Position numbers and translations under genes: made by a program
NCBI GenBank assembly: GCA_030770535.1
Contig: JASVEC010000058.1
Span: 1-64,000, forward strand
From: Batkoa obscura
Taxonomy: Eukaryota; Entomophthoromycota; Entomophthoromycetes; Entomophthorales; Batkoaceae
DNA: 64,000 nt
Reading direction: 5' to 3'
Part shown: positions 34,446 to 46,499 of the stretch, piece by piece
Layout of the letters: each line of letters starts with the position of its first letter
Numbering within the stretch: the stretch's first letter is position 1
Notes under the pieces: model-generated
What the model saw: the letters and a program-made list of their open reading frames with translations, nothing else
Told to the model about the DNA's origin: nothing
The model's database searches: none

Positions 34446-35759
34446 TTTTTATCAAAAGGTTTTAGTTTTAAAAGATAAATTATATTTCTGTTTTCCTTAA
34501 AATAAATTAAAGAATTAAATTTGGAACATTAATAAAAAATGGCGAGTATATTATTGGCTTAAAAAAACTCAATTAGTTAGCATTGACCATTCCAATGTAT
34601 TGTTTTTATTGGTTAAGAATGTTTTTAAATGGTTCTATTGCCTCTTTGGGTAGGAGTATTTTCCATTTATTTAAGGGGAGAGCAAGTTGAGTAAATTTTT
34701 TGTAAGCTTCTATTTAAGGTTACATATGACTTCATCCTTTTTGTTTTTTTAGCCTTTCCCTTTTTTTATGAAAAATAAAATCGTGAATTTGAGTTATTAA
34801 GAATTTATAGTTAACTAAAAATATAAATAATCTTTTTCTTAGAAATAAAGTTACTTATTATAACTTCAATAGTGTTATATTAGTTTTTTTTTGAATTTAG
34901 TATACAAAATGGTATAGCAACTCATTTTTAAACTCCAAAAAGAGTTAACATATTAATTTATTAAATAATAATTAGCATAATTTTAAACTCAATTATTAAA
35001 AAAATAAAAAGTAGCACAATGGGAACGGTTTTATTAATTTAATTAAAAAGATCACAATAAATCAATCCCTTGTTTCCCCACTGTTTGTATTGTAAACATA
35101 CCAAATAAATGAACCAAGTTAAACTTTCTATAATAAATATATGAGATTGTATTAAAAAACTAATTCTAATATTTATAAGCGTAACATATTAATAATATCG
35201 GTTACAATGATTCAACTTGAATGAAAAAACAGTAATATACGAATTATTAATTGTGCATGCTACAATTATTACGATCAATATTGATAACCAAGACTAGTGC
35301 CTATCATGATAGCTTAAGATAAATATTAAAATAAACATATTGTGATTTAAAATAGTCACTTATGTTTATCACAATATTTTAGCAGAGTCATCAATGTCCA
35401 AAAGAATGATCTAGAGTAGCTAGTGACATTACCAATTTTTTTTAAAATAACTCTAATATATTATATAAAAATTTAGAGTATATACTGATAAAACATATTA
35501 TGATTCTCAACGATAACAATAATAAATTAACTAATAAACATACCTGTAAACATACTAAGAAGGTAAGTAATTGATAAGCGTTTGAAATTAAAAATAAAAC
35601 ACTATACACATACTAAAAACTTTGCCTTTGATCAATTTTAATAATTAAACCTTATTTTATAAAAATATATAAAAAAATAAAACATTTCTAATGTGGTTTA
35701 GGCTTAAATCCTATATAAAAAGAAAAAATTAATACTTCCCTATTATATTAAATTTTTAT
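34446..35759. other. Intergenic region
   Basis: No gene or recognised repeat in this AT-rich stretch. The part next to 34446 is the Gbeta promoter region; that next to 35759 is the ferredoxin 3' flank. Confidence 0.5.
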
Positions 35760-36427
35760 TCAAATATTACCATCAACAGCCATATTTCTAGTAGCAGAAG
35801 GGATCTTAAACGTAGCACCTTTTAATTCAGGTGTTATCATAACTTGACATCCTAGTCTTGAACTAAAAAAATAATTAAATTAAACAAAATAAACAAAACT
35901 ATCACTAAAATACAAAATCTCACGTTTCACTAAGTCCAAAAGCTAAATCTAACATATCATTTTCTTCATCCGTTGGTTCTTCTAATGAATCAAAAACCTC
36001 TTGTTCTAAAATAACATGGCATGTTGAGCAAGCTAAGCTCGATTCGCATGCTCCTTTTAGAGGTGAAACAATTTCAATTAATTTATGCTTTGGCTTTTGA
36101 TTTAGTTTTAATTACCTTCTAAATCTATATTATTAGCATGAGCTACATCCAAAACGCTTGAACCCTCAGCTCCATACACGGTTACTTTTTCTCCTTCAGT
36201 AGTTATGAAGTTGATATCTATACTGGAATTTGTTATTTTTAAGTAAATTATCAAGATGATTTATACTTACCCTTCTCCAGGCTTCAATTTTTTTGAACCA
36301 TGGGATCGAGCTAAAAAAATTATAAAATTAAACAAATATAATAATATTGAACCTTACAAGTATTCCTCATCAGCGTATTAGTAGTCATTCTATGCGTTAT
36401 TTTTAAGTTTCTAAGTAAGCGTAACAT
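35760..36427 (-). CDS. YAH1: Mitochondrial [2Fe-2S] ferredoxin (adrenodoxin/Yah1-like)
   Basis: Electron carrier of the mitochondrial matrix for iron-sulfur cluster assembly and heme A synthesis. Five exons, 36427-36358, 36310-36271, 36222-36116, 36053-35924 and 35862-35760, give 149 aa. The leader is basic and lacks acidic residues ([20 protein letters not shown]), as expected for mitochondrial import. The mature domain starts around [15 protein letters not shown]. The cluster ligands are in [14 protein letters not shown] (C-x5-C-x2-C), with the fourth Cys in SRLGCQVMI, spaced as in adrenodoxin-type ferredoxins. The acidic stretch [15 protein letters not shown] corresponds to the reductase-docking helix. 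All phases are consistent; one donor is GTGAG. Confidence 0.93.
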
Positions 36428-36986
36428 TTTTATTATGATTGTTGAGTTTAAAAAAAAAATAAAGATTTTATTTCGATAGTTTTTTATTTCGAGATTTAGA
36501 AAACTTGGGTCTCTTAGCCAATCAGATCAAATTTGATTTTATAGATAAAAGATAAGATTTAAAATATATGAAGTACTATACTAGAATAAAATAATAAAAT
36601 GAAAGCGTAATTGAATATAAAATAAAACACGTTTGTATTCAGCAGTGGAGGGATATTAAAAAAAAGATGATATGTCATTGGATAATTAATCAAATCAAAA
36701 GGGTAAAAGGATAAAAGGTCTACAAAGCTAATTCAATAAATGTATCTAAATTTAAATTACAATTCTATATTAACAAGAAACTGACTCATAAAATCTGAAA
36801 CTGTCTACTTGATAAAAGGGCCAACAAAAATGGGGAAGAGTTAACGATTGAGAAACAAAAGTTGACTTTCGAACTATTAACGGTCTCTTTATCACTACCA
36901 GTATACAGTGTGATGGCACTAAGGAATGTGGACTTAAAACTAACAAATATTATTACACTATCCTGTAATATCCAAGATATTTAAAT
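36428..36986. other. Intergenic region
   Basis: Nothing gene-like or repeated was recognised. Confidence 0.5.
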
Positions 36987-37346
36987 TTACCAAAATGGGA
37001 CTTTTAAAATAAACAATCCTTTCTCCTTATCATAGTTGAGTAGTTCAAAAAATAGACCAGTATTAATGACACCATGAGAATATTTTAATGTGTTGTTAAT
37101 ATGCTCTTTTAATTTTTCATTGGTTAGTCTGATTCGACACTTTGTTATTGGCTTTATTATCTGTTCTCCAAAATACCTTTTTTGAGCATCATTTAATTTT
37201 ACTTTGATCTGCTCATCTTCTTTTTCGGTTAATCTAAAAGATGGAGGTTAATGCAAATTAGATTTAAATATGGTATTATGTCTCGGTTACATTTTGATTT
37301 TTAAGTAAAAATAACTAGGCTCATTTATTATTATTGTACTTTTCAT
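36987..37346 (-). CDS. Rpp14/Pop5-like small protein (possible RNase P/MRP subunit)
   Basis: Two exons, 37346-37291 and 37233-36987, encode 100 aa with a TACTAAT-less 57-nt intron. The N-terminus (NEPSYFYLKIKI) resembles the first strand of Rpp14 (NPSEYHYMKVCL in human). The C-terminal part (NTGLFFELLNYDKEKGLFIL followed by KVPFW) resembles the LDILTYEEKTLSAILRI strand pair. These are the features of the Rpp14/Pop5 fold, which forms part of nuclear RNase P and RNase MRP. Similarity is by eye only and the protein is slightly short, so the assignment is tentative. It lies just downstream of the CENP-Q-like gene on the same strand (104 bp gap). Confidence 0.5.
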
Positions 37347-37449
37347 TTTGTTAAAGTTAAATCAAAAATGATCTTTTTTGTATTTCACTTCATAATTTAT
37401 TTTTCTGCATATTTTTAAAAATTAGTTAAAAATAAAATTATGAATTTAT

Positions 37450-38255
37450 TCAACTATTTCGTTTAAATAATTCAAGCTTCCTTGCAACATGATCAATCAG
37501 AGCCTGTAATGGAGTAGTAGATGTTGCTAGCTCACTTATGCTTTTGTTTAAATTATTAATACTATTTTGAAACTTAGTAGGAAGCTCCTAAAAAACAATC
37601 AAATTAAAACCATAAACTAAAAACTACAAAATGGACTTACCTGATCAATATTACTATTTTCCATTAATGGATGACTAGAGATACTCACCTTGTTATTATT
37701 CTCTTTATTACCCAAAAGTATGGGATTGATTAATTGTTTATTAAGGGAATTGTTTTTCTTATTCAATAAATCAAAATTATTTTTAATCCTATTATAACTT
37801 AATTCTAATTCTTTCACTCTGTTTTCTTCTGCCAAAATGCTCTTCCTTAATATAGTTAACGTTTCCAATTCTTTAATAATTACACTTTCCAACCCATGAA
37901 CATCCCTTCTAAGTATCAACTTATTACCTTTGATACCGGTGTTCTGCGGTACTCTTATTTTACTTAAATTTAAACTAAGTTTGGAAATTAAATGGAATAG
38001 TAAACTACTGACTTCATCTTTCTTTTGACTTTTTTGTAAGGTTATTAACTGTGCTTGCTCTAATATCTTTTGATACCTTTTAATGGCATTAATGTTTAAT
38101 AAATCCCATCCTTTCTTGGGTTGTGTTGTTGGTATCACTGGCTCTACTGGCTCTTCGGCTCTTCGTGCAGGTTCTTGTGGCGCAGACACCACTGGCTTGC
38201 GTCTCTTTATTGCTGGTTTTGCTTTTTTCAATTGAAATTTTTTGAGTTTGGCCAT
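37450..38255 (-). CDS. CENP-Q/Fta7-like inner kinetochore protein
   Basis: Two exons, 38255-37641 and 37587-37450, encode 250 aa. The N-terminal 50 residues are basic and Pro-rich (KLKKFQLKKAKPAIKRRKP), as in DNA- or partner-binding tails. From about residue 50 the pattern GWDLLNINAIKRYQKILEQA, then LLFHLISKLSLNLSKIRVPQ, then a long coiled coil (LESVIIKELETLTILRKS, EENRVKELELSYNRI) and SSHPLMENS matches the layout of CENP-Q, a subunit of the constitutive centromere network paired with CENP-U. The conserved W, the VP before the coiled coil and the HPL near its end are the main support. Kinetochore proteins diverge fast, so an unrelated coiled-coil protein remains possible. Confidence 0.5.
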
Positions 38256-38708
38256 CCAATTTATTTAGAGTATAATAAATTCTTTTTTGAGAGTTAAAAT
38301 GTTGAGTTGCTTAAATTAAAGGCTATTTTTTTAGAATTATGATTTTTTAATCCTTCTCAATTGGGCAAAAAAAAAATCGTGTTCATAGCATTTATGCGAA
38401 AGGGCAACTTTGCAATAAAGTGACTAAAAAATTGGCTGAGTTTAAACTAGTTGCACATAAAAAAGTAGTTTTATAGATGCAATCTTGTCAAAAATTAAAC
38501 TATTTTAAAAAACAGCTTAAAGGTTAACAATGGTCTATTAAAGTATCTGGTAAAAAGTAAAATATGAAGTTGAATAAAAGTTTTAAAAATCTACATAATA
38601 ATTGCTCTAAACCGTATTTTTTAATAAACCTTTGTTTTTTATATTGTTTATAAATTTTTTATAAATTCGATTTTAATTTTTTTGTTTTTGCTAATAAATA
38701 AAATTAGG

Positions 38709-38816
38709 ATATGGGGGTGTTTTTTTGTGTTTAAGAATTTTACTAACAATCTTTCCACTCAAATAGTGCTTAAAAAATGGAAAAAATAATGAAATCAAAA
38801 AAAACACTGCCATATA
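38709..38816 (+). mobile_element. MITE copy 12
   Basis: Full-length, left end ATATGGGGGTG, right end CACTGCCATAT. It abuts the next copy with no spacer. Confidence 0.75.
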
Positions 38817-38912
38817 TTTTTATGTTTAAGAATTTTGCTAATAGATTTTCCACTCAAATAATGCTTAAAAAATAAAAAAAGTAATGAAGTCAAAAAAACA
38901 CTCCCAAATATT
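38817..38912 (+). mobile_element. MITE copy 13, in tandem with copy 12
   Basis: The left terminus is shared or missing; the body starts at ATTTTTATGTTTAAG. The right end is CACTCCCAAATAT. Confidence 0.65.
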
Positions 38913-38966
38913 TAATGATAAATTATTAATTTCAACTTAAATAATTGATAAATTTATACTAAAACC

Positions 38967-39390
38967 TGTGAAATCTGGTACTCAGGGTTTGGAGTCAAGA
39001 ACAGCTATTGCTGGGTTGACTACACTATAAGTCAAAAGGTCTTAGGTTATGTAGCTAAGATAGACTCAAATCATGAAGCATAGCACATAATAAGCTATGG
39101 ACTATATAAAATAGGTAGAATAGACAATACTACTATAAAGTCTATATAAAATAAATAGAATAGACAATACTACTGTAAAGTCTATATAAAATACTGTCAG
39201 AAAGACTTAGTGGCTTTATTAATAGTATAATATCAGGGAATAATTCAGTTAAAAAGCCTTGAGCTATTATGTTCTAAGATCTCTTTTATACTTCAATCAA
39301 GTATAGGTATTAAAACATGGTTAATAAGTTCTTTCTAGTTAGGCAATAGAAATTCACTCAGCAAATAAAACTGCAACTAGAATTATAAAC
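38967..39390 (+). mobile_element. Long-TIR DNA transposon, single arm
   Basis: Outer end TGTGAAATCTGG at 38967, then the same order of blocks as the left arm at 54481-54937. The inner part fades out near 39390 and no right arm follows. Within it, at about 39101-39194, a ~42-bp segment with AATAGACAATACTACT is present twice in tandem plus a partial third. Confidence 0.65.
39101..39194 (+). repeat. Local tandem duplication, ~42-bp unit
   Basis: Two copies and a partial third of a unit starting CTATATAAAATA and containing AGAATAGACAATACTACT. It is absent from the other copies of the arm, so it arose after insertion. Confidence 0.7.
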
Positions 39391-39748
39391 AAGTTAGATA
39401 ATTATTATGTTATCATTAATCCGAGAATTAATAAAGCAATATTTCACAAACCTATTTAAATTAATTACTATATAGTTGTTTTTTTGTATAAGCATTAAGT
39501 TTATTTATAGTTGGTTATTATAAATTTTAATATTATAATAGGAAAGCAGTAAAAGTTTTTTAGTTGATTATTTATTATAAATTAAAAAATCTTAGTTTTA
39601 ATAATTAAGATAAATTTATAAAATAAAATAACAATATACAATAAATACCAGTTTTTATATATATCCTATACTGATAACAAACTATATAAAAAATCAATTA
39701 AAACTATTTAAAAATTTAAAAATAAAGTAAACTTTTTATTAAAATTAG

Positions 39749-39850
39749 ATATGTGGGTATTTTTTGACTTCATCACTTTTTCCATCTTAAGTTATTTGAG
39801 TAGAAAAACTATTAGTAAAATTCTTAAACACAAAAAAACACCCTCATATA
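39749..39850 (-). mobile_element. MITE copy 14
   Basis: Reverse orientation, left ATATGTGGGTATTTT, right ACACCCTCATATA. Confidence 0.75.
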
Positions 39851-40236
39851 TTAAAATTTAAAAAAGGAAAATATTATACTAGAAATATTTTTGATACTTT
39901 GTATCAAAGTGTTATATATAAAAAATATGTTATAAGTTACAATTTTTTGCCATAATTATTAAATATAAGCATTAAAATAAAAATAAAATACAAGCTTTTA
40001 TAATTAGCTTTTAGTATAATAAGGAAAAATGTATTATAGAGACATTGTAATCCATTTATATTAATTCTAACTATTTATAACTTAAAGCTTATGGAATTTT
40101 ATAATAAAATAAAATAAAAATTATTAAAGTTTATTAATAATAATAAACTTAATCAAGCAATATACAAAATCAATGTTTTAAAGGAAACAGCAAACAGAAA
40201 CCAATAAATAACATTATTATCAACTATAGTTTTAGT

Positions 40237-40340
40237 ATATGGGATGTGTTTTTTTGTTTAAGAATTTTACTACAATCTTTTCAATCAAATAGTGCTTAAA
40301 AAAATGGCAAAATAATGAAACTAAAAAAAACAGCCCTATA
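40237..40340 (+). mobile_element. MITE copy 15
   Basis: Left ATATGGGATGTGTTTT, right CAGCCCTATA. Confidence 0.75.
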
Positions 40341-40547
40341 TTTTTTTAACAAATATAAAATTTTACAGTTAATGTAAATATAAATATAAATCAATAGTAA
40401 TAAGGTATTAGTATTGTAGCTTATTATTAGGAACACAAAAAAACTAAAGATGAGAAAATTACAATTATATAATGTTTATTAAACAATTTAACTATTTTGT
40501 CAATATTTAGTAAAAAAAGTAATAATAACAGATATTTATCAGATAGT

Positions 40548-40654
40548 ATATGGGGCTGTATTTTTTTGTTTGAAAGTTTTACTAACAAATTTTCCGCTTA
40601 AATAGCGCTTAAAAATGGAAAAAATAATGAAGTCAAAAAAACACTCCCATATAT
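40548..40654 (+). mobile_element. MITE copy 16
   Basis: Left ATATGGGGCTGTATTTT, right CACTCCCATATA. It directly precedes the family-B fragment B3. Confidence 0.8.
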
Positions 40655-40659
40655 TAAAC

Positions 40660-41165
40660 AAAAGTAGAAAAATAATACATAATAAATATTTTGATAGTTT
40701 AAAAGATAAGGTAGTAGTTAAATTAATATTATATATATTAAGTAGCTTTAAAAATATAACAAAAAATGGATTTATACAACATATGTGCTGAGTATACAGT
40801 TAAAAAAAAGCTATTTGAAAATACAATGAATACAGTATAAAAAACAAAGCAAAAATAAATAAATCTTTTAATAAAAAAAGGGCTATATAAATCATATGAA
40901 TTTTGTATTAATACTAAAAAATATATGGGGATGTATACTTTTGTTTAAAAAATTTACTAACAATCCTTCCGTTCAGATAGCACTTAAAAGATGAAAAAAG
41001 TGATGAAGCCAAAAAACATATCCCCATATAATTTATTCACATATTGTAACTTTGATTGATATTAATATATAGATTGTATTAGTAAAAGCCTTTCTAATCT
41101 AGGAATTTCCATGAACTATAATAAAAATTATGTTAACTTATAATGTAAATTGTAATAAAATAATA
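40660..41165 (+). mobile_element. Decayed DNA transposon fragment (family B, copy B3)
   Basis: The 5' part (40660-40920) aligns with B2 around 6465-6640, and the part at 41038-41165 aligns with its 3' non-coding tract near 7720-7860. Most of the middle is deleted and MITE copy 17 sits at the junction. It contains many stops. Confidence 0.55.
40923..41030 (+). mobile_element. MITE copy 17, nested in transposon B3
   Basis: Full-length, with ATATGGGGATGTATAC at the left and ATATCCCCATATA at the right. Confidence 0.8.
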
Positions 41166-41567
41166 AAATAATATTATTTATTGTTATCTTTGTTTAATAA
41201 ACTATAATTAAATTTTTTTAATTTTTGTAAACTTTTTATGAACTTTATTAAATTCAATTTAATGATTTTCATATTATGGTACTTATTATAAATTTAATTT
41301 ATACTATGTTATAATAAATGGTATTATTTTAATGTATTTTTTAGAGAAATTCTATTAAATTACTATTAAAAAAAGCTAATTGGGGAAACGAATTAAATAA
41401 ATAAATACTTGGTTTTTTTATACTTATTTTACAGTATAACATGTGTTATACTACTGAATTTATTAGCTTTTTAGATTTTACTTAAAAAATTTGTAAATGA
41501 ATTATTTACTATCTATTATTTATTATTTATTATTTATTATTTATTATTAATGAAATAAGCTTAAAAT

Positions 41568-41674
41568 ATATGGTGGTGTATTTTTATGTCTGAGAATTTT
41601 ATTAAAAATTTTTCTGCTCAAATAGTGCTTAAAAGATGGAAAAAGTGATGAAATCAAAAAAAGCATACTCATAT
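41568..41674 (+). mobile_element. MITE copy 18
   Basis: Left ATATGGTGGTGTATTTT, right GCATACTCATAT. Confidence 0.7.
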
Positions 41675-41698
41675 TTAAAAACAAAATTATTTAAAAAT

Positions 41699-41805
41699 AT
41701 ATGGGGATGTTTTTTTTGGCTTCATTATTTTTTCCACTTTTAAGCGCTATTTAAATGGAAAATTTGTTAGTAAAATTCTCAAATACAAAAATACATCCCC
41801 ATATG
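41699..41805 (-). mobile_element. MITE copy 19
   Basis: Well preserved, reverse orientation, only about 25 bp from copy 18. Ends are ATATGGGGATGTTTTT and ATACATCCCCATATG. Confidence 0.85.
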
Positions 41806-42056
41806 CTAATGGTATGAGTTCTATTAAATTATTTCTTAAATAATTATTTTGGGCTTTAAGTTTTTTAACTAAACTGTTTATATATACATTTATAATTATA
41901 AAAACCTGAGTTTTGTTATAAAAAACATTAATAAATATATAATTTATCAAATCAAATATATTTTAACTTATATATAATAAAAGCAGTTTAAAAGCTTTAT
42001 ATAAAATTATCCTATATTTATTTAACATTTTCAAAAATAGTATAATTATTAATAAT

Positions 42057-42161
42057 ATATGGGAATGTTTTTTTTGATTTCATTACCTTTCCATTTTTTA
42101 AGCGCTATTTGAGTGGATAAGTGCTAGTAAAATTCTCAAACACAAAAATACATCCCCATAT
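42057..42161 (-). mobile_element. MITE copy 20
   Basis: Reverse orientation, ATATGGGAATGTTTTT at the left and ACATCCCCATAT at the right. Confidence 0.8.
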
Positions 42162-42537
42162 TGTTAATATTAAGGAAAAGTTCTATTTAAATTTGCATTA
42201 TAAGTATTAAGTTAGCAATATTTAATTTACAATGCTATTTTTTTTTGATCAAAGTTATATTTGATTTTAATGTTTATCTATTAAATTCTATATTAAAATA
42301 CTGTTTTTTGATTTAGTAATTTCGTACCAAAGTTTTTAAATTATGTGTTAGGTAATAAATGGACAAATTTTAGGAATCTGGATTAGGAATCTGGATTAGG
42401 AATTTGAGACCTTTTGAATTCCAGTATTTATCTTACAAACTTTGTCCATTTTTAACTCATTTGAAAATTAGAAAAAAATAATGAAAATTATTCTAGTTGA
42501 AGACTTTCAACCTTAATTATTTTAAAAAATACAAATG

Positions 42538-44159
42538 AGTTTCGACCACTTTAGCAAACAAACAAAAGACATCAATGATATCAGAAAAGAAGATTTAGGA
42601 TCTAATGAAATATTGGGAAATAATGAAAACATTAATGATGTTAGTAATGACAATGGAATAGAAAGTAACCTTATTGACTAAAAACAAATTTACTGAAGTT
42701 AATAATTGTTTAGATTGTATAGAAAAACAACAGGGTTTATCTAAAAATAAAGAATTAGAAAAAAATTATAGTGAAGACAATAAAGGTGAAAACGAAAGTA
42801 AAAAAAATAGAGTTAATAAAATAGAAAGTAATTTACTTACAATAAACAAAAATGGTTGAATTTAATTAAGCAATTTGTAGAAATCAATGACGGTTTAAGC
42901 ACAGATGATAGTAAAACAGATTATTCCAGTTTAACAAGTTTGGCTTCAGATATAGAAGAAGAAAAAGAAATGATTAAAGAATTAAAAGAAGAAGATATTG
43001 ATAAGATATTAGATACTATCGATACTAGTTTTTTAAAACAAGCTTGGATTAAGTTGTTGAAAGGATTTTTAGAAAAGGTAAGAAATTTACTGTTTTTTAG
43101 CTGTTATTGATTGTTGATTAATGAGAAATCAAATTAGATGAATTTAACTCAAACAGCTAAAGTATTTGAAACCGAATTATTAGTTGTACCTAAATTTATT
43201 TTAGATGATATATCACCTAATTTAAATCAATTATTAAATGGGTTTAAGGTAAATTTGATATATATAAATCCGAATTGTTAAATGTTAAGCAAGAGTTCAC
43301 TATAGGAAATTACCCAATTAAATAGTATATTACAACAAGAAGAATGGAATAATGAACAAAGTAAATAGTGTTATGTTTGTTGTGTTGTTAAGGGTTTTTA
43401 TTTATTTTTTTAGATCAAAAAAATAGTACTTTTGAACCTAAATCTAATGTTCAAATTAAAGCTGATGATGTAGAAGTAAGAATTTATATTAATAGAAAAT
43501 AATAGAATAATAAAACAAATGATAAATTATAGGTTAATAATCGAATTGAGACATTTATACAACATAAACGTAAAAGAGTGGATCAAAGTAATCGAGAAGA
43601 ATTTTTAGAAAGCAGTAAAACATATTTAAATGAGAAGGGTAATTAGTTTAAATATTAAAATTATAAAATAAATTGTTTGATTTGACTATTTTAGGCTTTG
43701 AAGTCTCATGTGCCAGAACAGATGCAGCCAAAATTAATCGAAATTTACAAATGCGAGTTGATGTAGTTGTCAACAAAGATGGTCCATTGAAACAGACAGT
43801 AAATAAAGAAACAACTATAGAAGTTAATGGAAACAGAAACAAAAGTATTAATTTAATAGAAAGAATCGAAAATTTAGAAGAGCATTTAAATTTGAAATAT
43901 CAAGGTAAGTTGATATTTTTAATATTTAGGATGAGGATTAATAAATTATTATAGGGAGTAATAAGAATGGAAATAATTGGAATTTAATAGATCGTATTAT
44001 GGCAGTAGAATTAAAAATCATGGAATTAGAAAGACAGTTACCTACGTGGTCAGCTCTCAATTTTAAACAACCAAATAGAAAAGTAACGATTTATTAGCTA
44101 TTTATTTCTAATAATAATTGATATTTATAATAAATTGTTAGTTCCCACCGCCACCACCG
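42538..44159 (+). CDS. MBIP-like protein (MAP3K12-binding inhibitory protein 1 family)
   Basis: Ten exons can be joined with consistent phases: 42538-42643, 42699-42827, 42881-43077, 43138-43248, 43306-43360, 43414-43475, 43533-43638, 43695-43904, 43955-44082 and 44142-44159, about 374 aa. The N-terminal half is polar and acidic. The C-terminal half contains KGFEVSCARTDAAKINRN, VDVVVNKDGPLKQTV, then NLIERIENLEEHLNLKY and RIMAVELKIMELERQLPTW. This order, 'SCARTDA', a 'V.N..GP' strand and a short coiled coil, recalls animal MBIP, a subunit of the ATAC histone acetyltransferase complex. The likeness is from memory, not an alignment. The last exon gives FPPPPP and a stop. One extra base there would continue through TYVLKEKGQVLLSSKP to 44226, so the end is uncertain. 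Confidence 0.55.
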
Positions 44160-44417
44160 TAACTTATGTATTAAAAGAAAAAGGACAAGTATTATTATCG
44201 TCTAAGCCTAATTCTAATGAAAACTAATTAATTATATTAAAAATATATTTGGTTTATAGATTTTATATACATATTTCATTTTCAACTTAATTACATTTAT
44301 TTTTTAGCTATATAAAATTCATTAAATTGACCAATTAAAAAGATTTTCAATTATTAAATGAATTTTGAATAAAATTTCAATTTTAATTTTTTTAATAAAT
44401 TTTTAAAATTCATATTC

Positions 44418-46338
44418 ATGTCTTTAATAACAGATTCGGATTATTTAATCTATAAATTGAAATTAACACAGTTGACCAATAATCAAAATAATTTATCAAA
44501 ATTAATAAAAATTGATAATAATAAAATAAAAGAGAATGATTATTTATTATTAGATACTTCAACTCATAATATTACTTACTCAACTTCTCCAGATATTATA
44601 CCTTCATTGCCTTTTTCCCCAAAACCGTTGATTAATAAAAGATTTATTAGAAAAGAAGAATTCAATTTAAAAGAAGGAGATAAGTTAATAAATAATAAAA
44701 ATTCAGATTCAACAAATAATAATAATAATAATAATAATAATGATTTATTATCCGAAGAAGACGATGATGACGATGATATTGATTTAGATTATGACGAAGT
44801 TAATCAAGAGTAATAATAATATTTAATAATATTTAAAAAATAATTAACCCTTTTAATTTTAATATTAATATAGTATTAAGCCCAAACATATATTTAAGGA
44901 AGCTCCTCAGAATTCACTAAAACCTAAAAATTTAAATAGGAAATTTTCAGGTGCTAATTTGGCTGCAAGTAATGCTTTATTACCCCCAGCTATACCACGA
45001 CCAAAATCAAGAATGAGGTCGTTATCCAGTTCTTCCTTAGCTAATGGAGAAACAAAAGAAATAACTAATACTTCAACATCACCATTAAAATTTAATACAA
45101 CATTAAAACTTCAACAACGTAAAACAAATGTCCCAATATCTTTATTGAGTAAAATGTTAAAAGTAAATTCCAATAGTTTACAAAATCCATTTCTTAATGA
45201 TTATGGTGGATTTACTGGTAAAGGAGAGCAAAATCCAATAAATTTAAATATTTATTTACCTAATTCAAATGAGCCTTTAACTCCCCTTAAAGTTTGTGTC
45301 AAGAGAAACGCTACAGTGGAGCAGGTTATTGGCTATTCATTATACTTATATTTTGATTTAAAAATGGAACCAGAGTTAGAAGAGCATCTGTATTTGATTT
45401 GTAACTGGACAATGTTGATTGCTGAAGATGATGGTACTATTGATGAAGATTTTCCAGGTAAAATTGTTATCAATATTATTTATTTAATAGTTTAATTTTG
45501 AATTATTAGCTTTAGAAAGAACACGACAAATTGAAAAATTTGCATTTGATTGTTTTGCATTATGTCAAGTACCTTCAAATCAATTAAAATACCCAGAAGT
45601 TAAATTAAGTCAAGAGGTTCAAAAAAATAAAGCATCGCCTAATATGGAAGTTAAATCATTATCTAATGAACTCAATAGTAATAATAATAATAATTCACAA
45701 GAAAATCATCAGTTAATTAAAATACAATTATTTAATCAAAAAGGAGCATTACATACAACAACATTAAATATAGGTTCAAATACAACTTATATTCAGTTCA
45801 ACAAATTGTATGTAAAAAATGGAATTTAGAATTAATGGATTATGAATTAACATCTACTCAAGCTAAACATCCATTAGAACAACAAGCTACGTTAGAATCT
45901 TTATTAGGTATTACCGAATTATCTTTGATTCGAAAAAATGTTATATCAAAAGATAGCAATTCTATATTACCATTTACACCTCAATCAGCAGCAGCTAATA
46001 TTTATAAAAAGTATATAGTATTAAGAAGAATGCCTATGTTTGTAAATAAACAAGAAAGAGTATTAATTATTGATGGATATTATATTTATTTACTAATTAG
46101 TGAAGGTAATGTGGGCAAATTTGGTATGGATGTTTTAGCTAAAAATTCATCATATCATGTGAGTTCTTTAATGAGTTGTAGACAATCAAATAAAGTTAGA
46201 AGAAGAGTTAAAATTACATTTAATAGATCTCATGATCATAAAATTTATGACCTGGAAACAGAATCACCCGAGGTTGCTGAAGAAATTGTAACAAATTTAC
46301 TGTTTTTAAAAGATTGTTTAAAAAACGATAGGAATTAA
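44418..46338 (+). CDS. AVO1: SIN1/AVO1 subunit of TORC2, with one frame break
   Basis: Core TORC2 subunit that recruits AGC-kinase substrates. Exons 44418-44809, 44874-45457 and 45510-46338 would give about 601 aa. The N-terminal region is polar, with Asn and Asp runs (nine Asn, then EEDDDDDDIDLDYDE) from AAT/GAT microsatellites. The CRIM domain follows: NPFLNDYGGFTGKG, NLNIYLP, VCVKRNATVEQVIGYSLYLY and MLIAEDDGTIDEDFP match the SIN1 consensus (IAEDDGEVDTDFP). A Ras-binding-like domain contains KKWNLELMDYELTS. The C-terminal PH domain contains KYIVLRRMPMFVNKQERV and ends with EIVTNLLFLKD. Within exon 3 the frame changes at 45797-45798: one T appears missing, and SIN1-like sequence continues in the next frame. 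This may be a sequencing error, as the rest looks constrained. Confidence 0.88.
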
Positions 46339-46394
46339 TTAGTGAAAGATTAAATAAATGTTTTATTAAATGCGGAGTAAATTATAATTGTTCG

Positions 46395-46490
46395 TTTGGC
46401 TGGGCCAAAATAAAAAATAAAAAATAAAAAATAAAAAATAAAAAATAAACATTTATTTATTTTATTATTTTATTATTTTATTATTAATAA
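46395..46490. repeat. A/T-rich simple repeats between SIN1 and the RabGAP
   Basis: An AAAAAT-type array is followed by a TTTATTA-type array in the 160 bp separating the two convergent genes. Confidence 0.8.
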
Positions 46491-46499
46491 ATTGCTTTC

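Larger units (their letters stand above)
38256..42537. other. Transposon cluster without host genes
   Basis: This 4.3 kb block holds nine MITE copies, a long-TIR arm and a family-B fragment, plus short AT microsatellites (for example the TATTATT-type array at about 41509-41555). No host gene was found; the open frame at 41747-41950 lies over a MITE. Confidence 0.75.
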
